Part shown: positions 1 to 12,200 of the stretch, piece by piece
Numbering within the stretch: position 1 is the stretch's first letter
How the letters are laid out: each line of letters begins with the position of its first letter
Source: G965230065 sp965230065
GTDB taxonomy: Bacteria; Bacteroidota; Bacteroidia; Cytophagales; Cyclobacteriaceae
Direction: 5' to 3'
Length of the DNA stretch: 64,000 nucleotides
Assembly (NCBI GenBank): GCA_965230065.1
Contig: OZ245942.1
Location: 4,774,001 to 4,838,000, forward strand
Made by a program: the position numbers and the translations under genes
The notes under the pieces: model-generated
Told to the model about the DNA's origin: nothing
Databases searched by the model: none
What the model saw: only the letters and a program-made list of their open reading frames with translations

Positions 1-3000
1 ATTGTTATTTCCCCATTTGTAGGAGCTATATCTGAAAAAACAGCCACATTAGATGTATTTCTGAAGTTGTTTTGTTGTAAAGTTACATTATTAATTGTGT
101 AATCAGACTGGCTGGCCGCTCGCCAGTTACCCAATATTTTGACATCATAAACATAATCTGACTGCAACCCACTTAATTTCATTTGTCCGGTTTCTCCCGG
201 AAATACATAGTAAAAAGTTTTGAGCACATTGTCCGGGTAAATTCCAGAATTATTGCCAGTTACCGGGCCATCGTTAAACTCTCCGGTCCATGGAGTGAGA
301 GAAGTGATGGTGATTCCGGTTTGTACACTGGCAGTGCTGATGAGATTATTAATTTTTACATTTGTACCTGGATTGCTATTAAAATTATTCCAATACGAAG
401 GTATCCCCGAATTATCAGCTCTGTTTACATTTACTAATGCAACAAAGTCAATAGTAGTACCTGCGGCAATATTGCTGAAATTAGAAGCCCCCACATTGTT
501 GATAGCTTTTAATTTGTAATAGTAGGTAGTATTATTGGGCAGGCCTTCATCTGAAAACGAAGTGGCATTTTCCGGTGCAGTGCCAATAAGAGAATAAGAG
601 CCGTTTTGGGTTGAGGAACGCCATATTTCAAATTCATCTTCATTATCAGCGTTGTCATTCCACTGCAACCGTATGCTGGATAAGCTATTACCCATTGCTA
701 CTAAGGAAGAAGGAGGAATGGGAAAACCATTGTCAGGATACACTTGCATGACCATTGCATTGAGTAAGGCAGATACAGCACCTCCGGCTTTTGCAATACT
801 GATATTAACTTCACCCGAACCGTTTGGTGATATTCCATTAATTTGTACGGTATTAGACGTATTATTAGCTGCGTCCAGCGTAGCGGTATTGCTACCTATC
901 GTATAATTCGTATTAAAATTACCATTACTATCCCTGCTTCCAAAAAAGATAAAATTGTACTTATTGGCACCTGAGAGTCCGGAAATTGTGATATTTCTCG
1001 TATTTGAAGAGTTCTCGTAGAAAGCAGTTTGCATTACTCTGTCTGTAAAAACTCCTGTGTTGTTCCCTGAACTTTTGCCAAAAGCACTCGTGCCCGACCA
1101 ACTGTTTTGTAAGGTAAGGCCTATGTTCGTAATATTACTCTCATCATCTACCAAATTATTCAAGTTTGTATTTGCTTGAGGGGTAGAAGACATATTATTC
1201 CAGGGGGATCCTTCGTCATGCGTATTATTGAAATTCACATATACTGAAATAATATCTCCATCTGTTACTTCAATACTCACTGTTTCATTCACACTGGCAT
1301 TTTTGTCATCTTCAGCTGTAATCAAAACTTGCATGTGAAGCCCAATATCATCTCTATCAGGGGTTAAGGTTATCGTTCCGGTACCATTTCCCTGGTCTTG
1401 AAAAGAAGCAAAGCCAGGTAACCCGTTTACTGTAATGGTGGTAGTTTCCTGAGGATCTTCATTAATTGCAATTATATTAAAAGTAGAAGGTTGGTCACTT
1501 TTAGCGTAAATTCTGCCTACCCTATTTAATTCAGGAGCTCTGTTCAAGGTGGCAACACTCACTACATTAGAATAATTTGATGCTCCATTTCCATTGATAG
1601 CCCTGAGTTTATAATAGTACGTAGTGTTTTGTGCAAAATCATCATCAGTATATAACTCTTCGTTGGCATTGACAGGGTTTGGATTCAAAAGATCAAAATT
1701 TCCATTTGCGGACAAACCTCTGTATACCTCATAGCCTGTTTCATTAAATGCATTGTCGTCCCAGGTAAGCTCTATTTCAGTTTCATTGAGAACAGAAGCA
1801 GTCAGGTTACCAGGGGCTGCCGGTGGTTGGGTATCTTCAGAAGTTGTGCCATTGGTCGTAGCTACTGGTGAGCCTCCTCCATCGTTAACAGCCCTAAGTT
1901 TATAAAAAAATGTAGTATTAAATGGCAAATTTGTATCTGAGTAAGTATTCTCATCAGGTGGAAGAATAGATAATAGCGTGTAATTACCATTCAATGATGT
2001 ACTTCTATATACTTCATAGCTAGTTTCATTACCGGCATTATCCTGCCAGGAGAGGTTAATTTGTACTGAAGAGGCTGTTGTGGCAACAAAGTTAGTAGGA
2101 GCCGTCGGCCCATTTGTTCCATTTACTGAAACTACAACTGGAGAAGAAAATGTTCCTTTGCAACCTCCTGCCTCAGTAACAGAAACCTGATAAGAACCTG
2201 CCTGATTCATTGTAATACTCTGTGAAGTGGCACCATTTGACCATTCGTAAGCTTCAAATCCATCGGGAGCCGATAAGGTTACAGAAGTTCTACCATCTAA
2301 GGCAGGTAGTGCTGTACTGCCATCTGCCACAATTTGTTGTGGTGATGTTGGCGCTTTAATAATAATATTAACCGGTAATGGTGACCAATAAGTCCAGGTA
2401 CCATTTCTTTTAAACCTTGCTGCATATACACCAGGTTCTGTAACTACAATTTCATTAGAAGTGGCGCCATTAATTTTTGTTCCATTTTTTCGCCATTCAT
2501 AAGCCTCAAAACCAGCAGTAACCCCTAATCTTACATTAATAGATTCGCCGGGGCAAAACTCGGTTTTGCCATAAAAAACATGGGGGTTTGTCTTATTTGC
2601 ACGTAGCATAAATGGAAAAAAGTCAGGTTCGTTGTAGTGTCTGTTCCATACACCGTGCCCAAGGTCAGGATACAATGTAAATCTGATATTTCCACCTTCG
2701 GCCCTGATGGCATCGACTAAGTTTTCAGCTGCCCGGGGTGTTGGGCTTGAATCTAGCCCGCCTTGTGAAAGCCATAAAGGCATATAAATATAATCACTTA
2801 AACCTTCAGTATACTTGCCGGATGCTGCGCTCATCGGAAGGGCAGAAGCAAAAAGTTTCGGTTTTTCTTGTATATAATTCCAAACTCCTTGCCCACCTGA
2901 TGACAGGCCGTGTACGCTGACCCTGTTGGGGTCTACTTTAATTTCTTCTGTAAACTTTTGTACCATCAATTCTATGGGGTCAAAAAATTTCCCCCACCAT

Positions 3001-5837
3001 CCTTTTGGGCTTTGAGGATACATTACAAAGCCATCAAACTTGTCTTGTTCAATAGCTTGTCTATGTATTAACCCACCATGACGCATTGAAAATTCATTAT
3101 CATAAATATCTCCTCCTTCGCCTCTACCATGCAACATAATGATGAGGGGGTATGTTTTACCGTCATTTGCATGAGGATCATAAGTTTTTGGAAACCTAAG
3201 TCGAAATGCCATTTTGAGCCCGTTCGGCGCTACATAGAGGTAAGCTTTATAAGAATCAGTATTCCAGTTCAGTCGGCGTGTGATGACCCACTTGCTAACT
3301 GTATTTCTGGCAGGCGTTGGCGGAGGATTATTTGGGTTGTATACCACAATTGGATCATTTCTGTCAAAAACCGAATTGCTGGGAGGAAATACACTGACTT
3401 TTACGTCATCAGAAGATGATAACCCATCATTGTCAGTTACGGTTAACTCAATAGTATACTCTCCAACATCTAAATTGCTCAGTGTAGGTGTTGCAGTATT
3501 GTTACCAGATATGCTGAAAGTGGATGGGCCTGAAGTTTTTGCCCAGGAATAATTGACAATCGTTCCACCCAGGTCATAAGAGGCTGTTCCGTCTAATGTA
3601 GTAGCGTTGTTGGGTAATGTAAGCACCTGGTCACTACCGGCATCTGCCACTGGCGGAGTATCACTGTAATCTGGCTCAAAAGGAGTCAATTTATCACCTT
3701 GAATAGGCCTTTCCATGGAACCATCGGGCAGTTGCCATCCTACAGCTATATTGTCTCCTCCCTGAGCTTCTTTATGCAAAGCTTCAATATAGTAGGTTTC
3801 TCCGGCATCCAGTGAGATTGAATTAGACTGTTGTTCTGGGTATTTGTCCCACTCCCTGGAGTTAGTCCATCCGGGAACATGAGCGATTCTTGTTTTGTTA
3901 GCCGGGTCGTCATCAGAACTGAGCCAGAGTTCACAGTTATCATCCCCAGAAATCCAGAAGGTGTAATTACCGGACTGGGGAACACAGATGTAACCGCGGA
4001 TACGTGTGCCATAATCATCGGCTATATCAACAGGGGCTTCAAAAGATAAAAGCTGGTTAGAGGCTGAGGGAGGGGTATTGACAGGAATATCATTTACGCC
4101 CGTTCCCCCTATGTTATTCCATACTTCCCTGAGGATTGTGCCAGAGGCATTACAAGCAGAGGTTGCAGCAGTAGTAGCATTACTTTCGTTAGAGGCATTT
4201 GATTCATTTCCGGAAAGGTCAATGGCAGTTACGATATAATAGTAAGTGGTTTGAGGGTCAAGGTCAGTGTCGGTGTAAGGAATTTGGGTAGTATTTTCAG
4301 CTATCCGATTTTGTGGACCAGGGCTGACACCAGGCGAAGTGCTTCTGTAAATGTTGTAATTGGCCACATCATTTTCAGCGTTTTCATTCCAGTTGATTGT
4401 GATGGCATCGCTACCGATGGCAGTGGCTGATAGGCCTGTGGGAGGAGCAGGAGGGTCATTGTCAGGGTTTTCAATAAAGGGAGACAATTTATCACCTTGA
4501 ATAGGCCTTTCCATGGAACCATCGGGCAGTTGCCATCCTACGGCAATGTTATCACCCCCCCCGGCTTCTTTGTGCAGGGCCTCGATGTAGTAGGTTTGTC
4601 CGGCGGCCAGGGGAATGGGGGCAGATTGTTGTTGGGCATATTTTCCCCACTGACGGGAATTGGTCCATCCGGGAACATGAGCGATTCTTGTTTTGTTAGC
4701 CGGGTCGTCATCAGAACTGAGCCAGAGTTCACAGTTATCATCCCCAGAAATCCAGAAGGTGTAATTACCGGACTGGGGAACACAGATGTAACCGCGGATA
4801 CGTGTGCCATAATCATCGGCTATATCAACAGGGGCTTCAAAAGATAAAAGCTGGTTAGAGGCTGAGGGAGGGGTATTGACAGGAATATCATTTACGCCCG
4901 TTCCCCCTATGTTATTCCATACTTCCCTGAGGATTGTGCCAGAGGCATTACAAGCAGAGGTTGCAGCAGTAGTAGCATTACTTTCGTTAGAGGCATTTGA
5001 TTCATTTCCGGAAAGGTCAATGGCAGTTACGATATAATAGTAAGTGGTTTGAGGGTCAAGGTCAGTGTCGGTGTAAGGAATTTGGGTAGTATTTTCAGCT
5101 ATCCGATTTTGTGGACCAGGGCTGACACCAGGCGAAGTGCTTCTGTAAATGTTGTAATTGGCCACATCATTTTCAGCGTTTTCATTCCAGTTGATTGTGA
5201 TGGCATCGCTACCGATGGCAGTGGCTGATAGGCCTGTGGGAGGAGCAGGAGGGTCATTGTCAGGGTTTTCAATAAAGGGAGACAATTTATCACCTTGAAT
5301 AGGCCTTTCCATGGAACCATCGGGCAGTTGCCATCCTACGGCAATGTTATCACCCCCCCCGGCTTCTTTGTGCAGGGCCTCGATGTAGTAGGTTTGTCCG
5401 GCGGCCAGGGGAATGGGGGCAGATTGTTGTTGGGCATATTTTCCCCACTGACGGGAATTGGTCCATCCGGGAACATGAGCGATTCTTGTTTTGTTAGCCG
5501 GGTCGTCATCAGAACTGAGCCAGAGTTCACAGTTATCATCCCCAGAAATCCAGAAGGTGTAATTACCGGACTGGGGAACACAGATGTAACCGCGGATACG
5601 TGTGCCATAATTATTGGCGACATTCACTGAGCCTTCAAATACTGTAATGAGTTCAGTGCTTGATGGTGAGGAGTTGAGTGGAATGTCTGAAACACTGGTG
5701 CCATTTACATTTTGCCAAATTTCTTTCAGAATTGATCCTGAGCCAGGACAATCTGCAAATTGAGCACTTTTTGTATTTGCATGTGAAAAGCTGAAAAGGA
5801 TTGAGAAAAGTACAGTGAAGACAGTAGACAGTTGCAT
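1..5837 (-). CDS. Giant secreted PA14/Fn3/esterase protein (3' end outside window)
   Basis: An open frame runs from an ATG at 5837 to the window edge without a stop (about 1945 residues visible). It starts with a signal peptide ending FSHA. Then follow PA14-like modules at about residues 31-178, 300-445 and 560-705, with Fn3 domains between them, a PKD/REJ-like domain (about 730-820), and an alpha/beta-hydrolase domain (about 870-1085) with oxyanion-type LHGRGEGG and nucleophile elbow VHGLSSGG (serine near residue 976). Several Ig/Fn3 domains and beta-sandwich modules follow. The hydrolase resembles feruloyl-esterase or polyhydroxybutyrate-depolymerase-like secreted esterases; PA14 modules often bind carbohydrate. 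A type IX sorting domain is expected beyond the window edge. The next gene upstream is a paralog with its modules in another order. The substrate is unknown; a plant or algal polysaccharide is a guess. Confidence 0.85.
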   Translation of the reverse strand, partial: MQLSTVFTVLFSILFSFSHANTKSAQFADCPGSGSILKEIWQNVNGTSVSDIPLNSSPSSTELITVFEGSVNVANNYGTRIRGYICVPQSGNYTFWISGDDNCELWLSSDDDPANKTRIAHVPGWTNSRQWGKYAQQQSAPIPLAAGQTYYIEALHKEAGGGDNIAVGWQLPDGSMERPIQGDKLSPFIENPDNDPPAPPTGLSATAIGSDAITINWNENAENDVANYNIYRSTSPGVSPGPQNRIAENTTQIPYTDTDLDPQTTYYYIVTAIDLSGNESNASNESNATTAATSACNASGTILREVWNNIGGTGVNDIPVNTPPSASNQLLSFEAPVDIADDYGTRIRGYICVPQSGNYTFWISGDDNCELWLSSDDDPANKTRIAHVPGWTNSRQWGKYAQQQSAPIPLAAGQTYYIEALHKEAGGGDNIAVGWQLPDGSMERPIQGDKLSPFIENPDNDPPAPPTGLSATAIGSDAITINWNENAENDVANYNIYRSTSPGVSPGPQNRIAENTTQIPYTDTDLDPQTTYYYIVTAIDLSGNESNASNESNATTAATSACNASGTILREVWNNIGGTGVNDIPVNTPPSASNQLLSFEAPVDIADDYGTRIRGYICVPQSGNYTFWISGDDNCELWLSSDDDPANKTRIAHVPGWTNSREWDKYPEQQSNSISLDAGETYYIEALHKEAQGGDNIAVGWQLPDGSMERPIQGDKLTPFEPDYSDTPPVADAGSDQVLTLPNNATTLDGTASYDLGGTIVNYSWAKTSGPSTFSISGNNTATPTLSNLDVGEYTIELTVTDNDGLSSSDDVKVSVFPPSNSVFDRNDPIVVYNPNNPPPTPARNTVSKWVITRRLNWNTDSYKAYLYVAPNGLKMAFRLRFPKTYDPHANDGKTYPLIIMLHGRGEGGDIYDNEFSMRHGGLIHRQAIEQDKFDGFVMYPQSPKGWWGKFFDPIELMVQKFTEEIKVDPNRVSVHGLSSGGQGVWNYIQEKPKLFASALPMSAASGKYTEGLSDYIYMPLWLSQGGLDSSPTPRAAENLVDAIRAEGGNIRFTLYPDLGHGVWNRHYNEPDFFPFMLRANKTNPHVFYGKTEFCPGESINVRLGVTAGFEAYEWRKNGTKINGATSNEIVVTEPGVYAARFKRNGTWTYWSPLPVNIIIKAPTSPQQIVADGSTALPALDGRTSVTLSAPDGFEAYEWSNGATSQSITMNQAGSYQVSVTEAGGCKGTFSSPVVVSVNGTNGPTAPTNFVATTASSVQINLSWQDNAGNETSYEVYRSTSLNGNYTLLSILPPDENTYSDTNLPFNTTFFYKLRAVNDGGGSPVATTNGTTSEDTQPPAAPGNLTASVLNETEIELTWDDNAFNETGYEVYRGLSANGNFDLLNPNPVNANEELYTDDDFAQNTTYYYKLRAINGNGASNYSNVVSVATLNRAPELNRVGRIYAKSDQPSTFNIIAINEDPQETTTITVNGLPGFASFQDQGNGTGTITLTPDRDDIGLHMQVLITAEDDKNASVNETVSIEVTDGDIISVYVNFNNTHDEGSPWNNMSSTPQANTNLNNLVDDESNITNIGLTLQNSWSGTSAFGKSSGNNTGVFTDRVMQTAFYENSSNTRNITISGLSGANKYNFIFFGSRDSNGNFNTNYTIGSNTATLDAANNTSNTVQINGISPNGSGEVNISIAKAGGAVSALLNAMVMQVYPDNGFPIPPSSLVAMGNSLSSIRLQWNDNADNEDEFEIWRSSTQNGSYSLIGTAPENATSFSDEGLPNNTTYYYKLKAINNVGASNFSNIAAGTTIDFVALVNVNRADNSGIPSYWNNFNSNPGTNVKINNLISTASVQTGITITSLTPWTGEFNDGPVTGNNSGIYPDNVLKTFYYVFPGETGQMKLSGLQSDYVYDVKILGNWRAASQSDYTINNVTLQQNNFRNTSNVAVFSDIAPTNGEIT
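3865..5611 (-). repeat. Exact 798-bp tandem repeat, about 2.2 copies, in frame
   Basis: Every base I compared from 3865 to 4813 matches the base 798 positions further on (4663-5611), including silent positions. The period is 266 codons, one PA14 plus one Fn3 domain, so the frame is kept. Identity stops sharply at both ends, where the outer copies drift to ordinary paralog similarity. This points to recent duplication or active gene conversion. Confidence 0.92.
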
Positions 5838-6215
5838 AGTCGTAAAAGGTTTAGTTAAAAAAAGCGGCCTGATTTATCTAAAATATTATCCTTTTGAGGA
5901 GATAATATATTTTGATCAAAAGAAAGTGTTAAGAAAGGAGTGTATTACGTAACACCCAGGCTGAATATCTTACTGGGGCTACACTGGTACTTAATAAATG
6001 TGTAACAAAAAACAGTGGATTATATAACCTGATTTTTTCAGCAAATGCTGAAGATATATGTAACGATTGTTTTGCTAACTGTAATTTCTAATATAAAGTA
6101 ATTTTTATCAATGTTCAAGTATTATGACTTAAAAAACAGTAGTTTTTTTACGATGAATAAAAAAATGAGTAGCCGGGAGACCAACTACTCATTTTTTGAT
6201 GTGGTTAAGGTTATT
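5838..6215. other. Intergenic region between the two giant exoprotein genes
   Basis: This 378-bp AT-rich gap holds the terminator of the upstream giant gene (6160-6197) and presumably the promoter of the downstream one. I found no complete TTG-N19/20-TAnnTTTG promoter on the minus strand, and no small ORF worth reporting. Confidence 0.6.
6160..6197 (-). terminator. Rho-independent terminator after the 2272-residue exoprotein
   Basis: A 13-bp inverted repeat, AAAAAATGAGTAG and CTACTCATTTTTT, encloses a 12-base loop. Its A and T flanks give a U-tract on either strand, so it could act both ways. It lies 18 bp beyond the stop codon of the giant gene. Confidence 0.85.
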
Positions 6216-9200
6216 CTATTGTTTCACAACCCTGAAAATTTGTGAGCCCGAAATATTAGAATGCACTTTCAAGACATACACTCCAGAAACAATATTCTTT
6301 GCTGCTAAGTCTAAAGTAATCTTATTGTCAACTATCTGAGCTTCAGTTCTTTTAGAATAAACAACCCGACCAGACAGATCAACTAATGAGATATCAAAAA
6401 TATCTTCAACAGTTTGACCAAATTGTATATTAATGCTATTGTCAAAAGGCATAGGGTAAATGCTATGCACACTTCCTCCCTGGGCAACAGTTATATCATT
6501 CTCTATTTGTTCATTGAGTGTAGATTTGATGACTTTAATATCCTCTTTGACACGTGCAGAAGGGTTATTAATGTAATCTTGTCTGCCAACAATCTCAAGG
6601 GCGTTAAGTACTGCTGCTCCTGAGCCTTCAGGTGCTGAAACTACAATTTCTATTTCTCCAAAATCATTTACCCTTTGGTTTTTGATTGCAACGGTACTTG
6701 AAGTATTGTTCAGTACACTTTGCGTAACCGATTGAGTACCGATTGTGAATTCTGAAACCGCTTCGGCTCTCCAGTTTCCTAAAAACTTAAAGTCATAGAC
6801 ATAGTTTAATTTAAGCCCGCTGATTTTAATCAATCCTAACTCTCCGGGGAAAACGTAATAGAAAGTTTGGAGAACATCATCAGGATATATACCAGAATCA
6901 TCTCCGGTAACCGGTCCGTCATCAAAATCACCTGTCCAGTCACTTTCCAAAGTTATATGCATTCCGGTAGACTGACTATTCACGTCTTGAAGGTTTTGCA
7001 TGTTTTCACCTGTACCGGGCACACGATTGAAACTATTCCAAGGTAATCCAACATTATGTCCATTGTTAAAATTAACAAGCACACTGAAATCTACAGTTGT
7101 CGCATTTACTATGTTTGTGAATTGAGAGTTTTGTGTATCTCCTATAGCCCGTATCTGGTAAAAATATTGGGTGTTTTTTGCAAGATTTTGATCTTGGTAA
7201 GAAGTAGCATTGATGCCAGTAGTATGAATCAGGTTGAATGAACCACTTTGACTGGACGATCTGTATATTTCAAAACCAGTTTCATTAGGAGAATTATCAG
7301 TCCAAGATAAGTTTATTTCGCTTTCAGAAATGCCTTCTGCACTTAAATTAGAAGGTTCAAACACGAAATCCCCAACTTCTACAGATTCAATAATCAACCC
7401 GTTGATATAACCAATTTCAGCCCCATTTCCTTTAGAAATGTCTATGATGACTTCACCAGTGCTGGCATTAATACCACTGATTTGGGCGTAATTGTTGGTA
7501 TTGCCTTGTACATCCAAAGCGGCAGTTTGTCCGTTGATGGTGTAATTAGTTTCACCATTATCGGTAATCCCATCGCCACTCCATACGCTGCTACCCACAA
7601 ATTTGAAGTTATAGCTTTCAGTAGTGCTCAGGCCAGCCACTCTGATCTGCACAGTTTCAGGAGCTCCCCAACGGCCAAACCAATAGTATTCCCTCAATAC
7701 ATTATCAGGTACAATGCCCGAGTTATTTCCTGTTATAGCCCCTTCAGGAGCTGTTCCGCCCCAATCAGTCAGAAATGTAATACTGATACCACTGTTAGCA
7801 CCACTGTCATCTTGTAAATTTGAGAATGAGTCGTTGATATTAGGGACTTTTTGTGAGTTATTCCAAGGAGAGGGCGCTGAATGATTTCTGCTAAAGTTAA
7901 AATATACTTTACTCAGAATTCTATGGTCATTCACAATGATAGTAAAGATTTCTGTGCTGCTTTCACCTTGTCCATCCGTTGCTTCAATCTCAATATCTTG
8001 ATAAATTCCAACATTTGATGTTTGCGGAGTCAAGCTCAATGTGCCCTGACCGTTACCAAGATCGGTAAAGCTGGCAAAACCAGGCAGGTTGTTGGCCTGA
8101 AGCAGTATACTTCCTCCTTCTCCATCATTTGCAGATACATTGATGTTATACGAAGTTTCACTTTCAACTTCTATATCGTCAATAGTTGTAATTACAGGTG
8201 CAGCGTTGGGCAAAGAAATACTGACTGTTTCAGTAAAATCAGACTCTCCATGCTGATTGACAGCTTTTATTTTATAATAGTATGAAGTGCTACCCAAAAC
8301 TGTATTATCTGTAAATGTTTCGGAGTTCGCATTTTGAGGATTTGCATTTAACAGGGTGAAGGGGCCGTTAGCGTCGGTAGCACGGTGTATTTCATATCCT
8401 GTCTCATTAAATGCCACATCATCCCAGCTAAGTCTAACTTCAGTTTCGGGAGTGATCTCGGCTATCAAACTCTTAGGTTTAGCAGGTGCTGCCCCATCAT
8501 CATATACAGATTCAATAATCAACCCGTTGATATAACCAATTTCAGCCCCATTTCCTTTAGAAATGTCTATGATGACTTCACCAGAGCTGGCATTAATACC
8601 ACTGATTTGGGCGTAATTGTTGGTATTGCCTTGTACATCCAAAGCGGCAGTTTGTCCGTTGATGGTGTAATTAGTTTCACCATTATCGGTAATCCCATCG
8701 CCACTCCATACGCTGCTACCCACAAATTTGAAGTTATAGCTTTCAGTAGTGCTCAGGCCAGCCACTCTGATCTGCACAGTTTCAGGAGCTCCCCAACGGC
8801 CAAACCAGTAATATTCTTTCAGCACATTGTCAGGTACTACACCTGAGTTGTTTCCTGTTACTGCTCCCTGGTTAGCTGCCCCTCCCCAATCAGTCAGAAA
8901 TGTAATACTGATACCACTGTTAGCACCACTGTCATCTGCCAAATTGCTAAAATTATCGTTAATATTAGGGTTTTTCTGGGAATTATTCCAAGGAGCTGCC
9001 TGAGATACATTTTTGCTAAAGTTAAAATATACTTTTGATGAAGGCGGTTCCACATCATTTATCGTCACAACAAAATTCTTGCTATCCATACCTCCTCTTC
9101 CATCACTTACAGTTGCTGTGAGATTGTATACATACGCATCTGAGAACGTAGGAGCAAAAGAGAGAGATGCTGAGCCATCACCATGATCAGTCAGGGTGGC

Positions 9201-12200
9201 AAAATCCGGCAAATCTACTATACCGAACTCTATCGGGTCACTTGCATTCTGATCAGTAGCAGACAACGTTATTTCAAAAGTACTGTTTTCATCAATACTT
9301 TGGTTGGAAATAGCTGCTAATTCAGGGTGGTAATTATCATTTACAATAAGCCTGAATGTTTCTGTATCACTACCACCAAACTCATCATCTGCGGCTATTA
9401 CAATTCCCTCATAAGTTCCCTGATTCGCTGCTGAAGGGTTAAATTCAAGAGCGCCAGTTCCATCTCCATTATCAATAATAGTAGCAAAAGAAGGAAGATT
9501 TGATGATGAAAAGTCTATATCATCACCATCTTCGTCAGTGGCAGATAATGGGATATTCAAGCTTTCACTGTAATGCATGGTGTACTCATCTTCAATATCG
9601 GCTAGTACTGGCAAGCTGTTTTGGGTACTTATATTTATTTCAGAAGTAAAATCAGAGGTACCTCCTTCACCAATGCTCCTTACTTTATAATAATATGTTA
9701 CATTAGGAAATAAATTAGTATTGGTATAAGTAACCAGCGAAGAGTTACCGGGAGCAGACTCCAATGTGGCAATTAATTTATAATTATCGTTTGTTGTGGT
9801 AGATCTGTAAATCTCGAAACCACTTTCGTTATTACTTGCATCATTCCATGAAAGCTCGATAGAAGTAGTAGAGATAGAAGTTGCACTGAAGTTATTAGGA
9901 GTATTAGGAGGCGGCGGTAATGCATTTGTTGTAGCATTTGCGTCCTCCTCACTGAGGGCACTTGCGGGAATTAATTGCTTATTAATTCCAGGTCCTTGCC
10001 ACCTTACTTCTAAACATTCTCCACCACTTCTTTCGAAAAACGTAACAGTAATATCATGAACGCCAGCTGTTAATGATACGGTACCACTCTCTTCATCGCA
10101 TCCATGCAACCCATCATTATTGACAACCTGATTGCCATTGATGAATAGCTTGCTGCCATCATCTGATTTTGTGAAGAATGTATACTGGCCATCAGTAGGT
10201 ATCTGAATGACACCATCAAATTTGAAGGCAAAATCATTGTTTCGGGTTCGTAAACTTATATCAAAATTATCAGTAGTTCCTGTAGCAACAGGAGTAAGGT
10301 TGTTAAAATTGGGCAGACTGCTCCATGCTCCGTGATAATAGCTGTAATCTAATCCCGTTTGTATTGAAAAGCCAGATTCTCCTGTTGGCCCAACAGATTG
10401 TGCACGATAATAATATTTGGTCTCAGCCTCCAAATCTGTATCACTGTACGAGTTTCCTTCAACTGTGGCTACAATGTTAAATGGCCCTGCCGGGTTAACT
10501 GACCTATAAATTTCAAATCCTGATTCGTTGTTACTATTATCTGTCCAACTCAAATCAATTTGATTATGGGAGATAGCTGTAACTGCCAGCGCAGTAGGTT
10601 GGGCTGGAGGGGCAGGCATGGTAAAATCTTCTTTGAAAGCACTATCTGGTATTCTTTGGCGGCTTCCTACACCATGGGCAGTGTTTTTCCAGTATATTTC
10701 CATTCTTTCACCACCGCCTTTTTCAAAGAAAGTAATGGCAATTGGATGTACACCTTGGGTCAAATTAATGGTGCCTTCCCGATATCTGGAACCATGCAAC
10801 CCATCATTATTAACGATCAGATAGCTTTCATCATAAGCTACGCCCGAAGGTTGAGGGTTAATATATAATTTACTACCGTCGTCAGATCTGGTTTCAAAGG
10901 TATAAGAACCACTTACAGGAATGTTAATGTAGCCTTCCCATAAGAAAGCGAAATTATCATTTTGTGTTCTTACGCCAATATCTACATTATCTGAATTACC
11001 TATTTGCTCAGGAGTCAAAGTATTGAAATCAGGCAGTTGATCCCATGAGCCGTGGTAATAGTAATACGTTAAACCATTTAGTACAGGAGCAGCAGTAACC
11101 TGGTTACTGGCTGGAGAACGGTTTCCTGCCTCATCCCTGGCTTTAACAGTAAAAGTATACACAGTTTGCGTCGTCAGACCAAATACTGTTATTTCAGTGT
11201 CGGTAGTGGCTAATATTTTCTGTCCATTTTGGTATATTTCATAATTATAAATCCCGACATTATCAGTAGAAGAAGACCACGCAAGACTAATAGTACTAGG
11301 CGAAGTACTCGTAACCGTGAGATTTGGTGGAGCTGTAGGTGCCTGCGTATCAGCCAAGGTATTTGCTTCAGCAATATTACTGGGATTAGAAGCCCCATCA
11401 GTATTGATAGCACGCATTTTATAATGATATGTGGTATTAGCTGTCAGGTTGGCATCGGCAAAGCTTGAAGCATCGGCATTTGTGATTTTCACCAATGTGT
11501 AAGGGCCACTCTGGCTGGTAGCTCTGTATATCTCAAAATTAGTTTCGTTATTTATCGGACTTGGGTTTTGATCCCAGTTTAACTCAATTTGGGTTTCTGA
11601 TAAAGCCTGTGCTGAAAGGTTAGAAGCTGGGTCAGGTGAGTTTGGCCCGTTTCCAACGATTACCTGAAAAGGTTGTGAAAAATTTGTAAAGCAACCGCTG
11701 ATGTCTTTTACCGCAACCACATACTCTCCAGCTTCACTTACAGTTATAGTAGGTGAAGTACTGATAATTTGAGAGCTTCCTACTTTGGCCCATTCATATT
11801 CGAAATATTCTTCTTCAACACCAAGTTCAATAGTAGTTTTTCCATCAAGAGCAGGAAGCACATTACTGGCAAGCCCTACGGTAGCGATGGGGGGAGTATC
11901 AGAAAGGTCTTTTTGACGAATCACCAATGGTGCTGACCAGTCAGTCCAGGTGGTTCCACGACGAAAGCGTACTTGATAGTCACCAAATTCACTGGCTACG
12001 TACTCATTGTCATTTGCTCCGCCTATCAGGTTTCCATTTCTTCTCCACTCATATCCATTAAAACCGGCAGTGATACCTAGGCGAACATTTACCGGATCGC
12101 CAGGGCAAATCTCTACGGGATCATCTGGGCGGCGATTGCCTCCGTATAGGACATTAATATTAGTTTTATTAGCCCTCAATAGAAAAGGAAAGAAGTCATC

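Noticed and set aside
3700..5630. Repeats as a CRISPR array or transposon
   Set aside because: The unit is 798 bp, in frame, and codes for PA14-Fn3 domains; there are no short direct repeats with spacers and no transposase.
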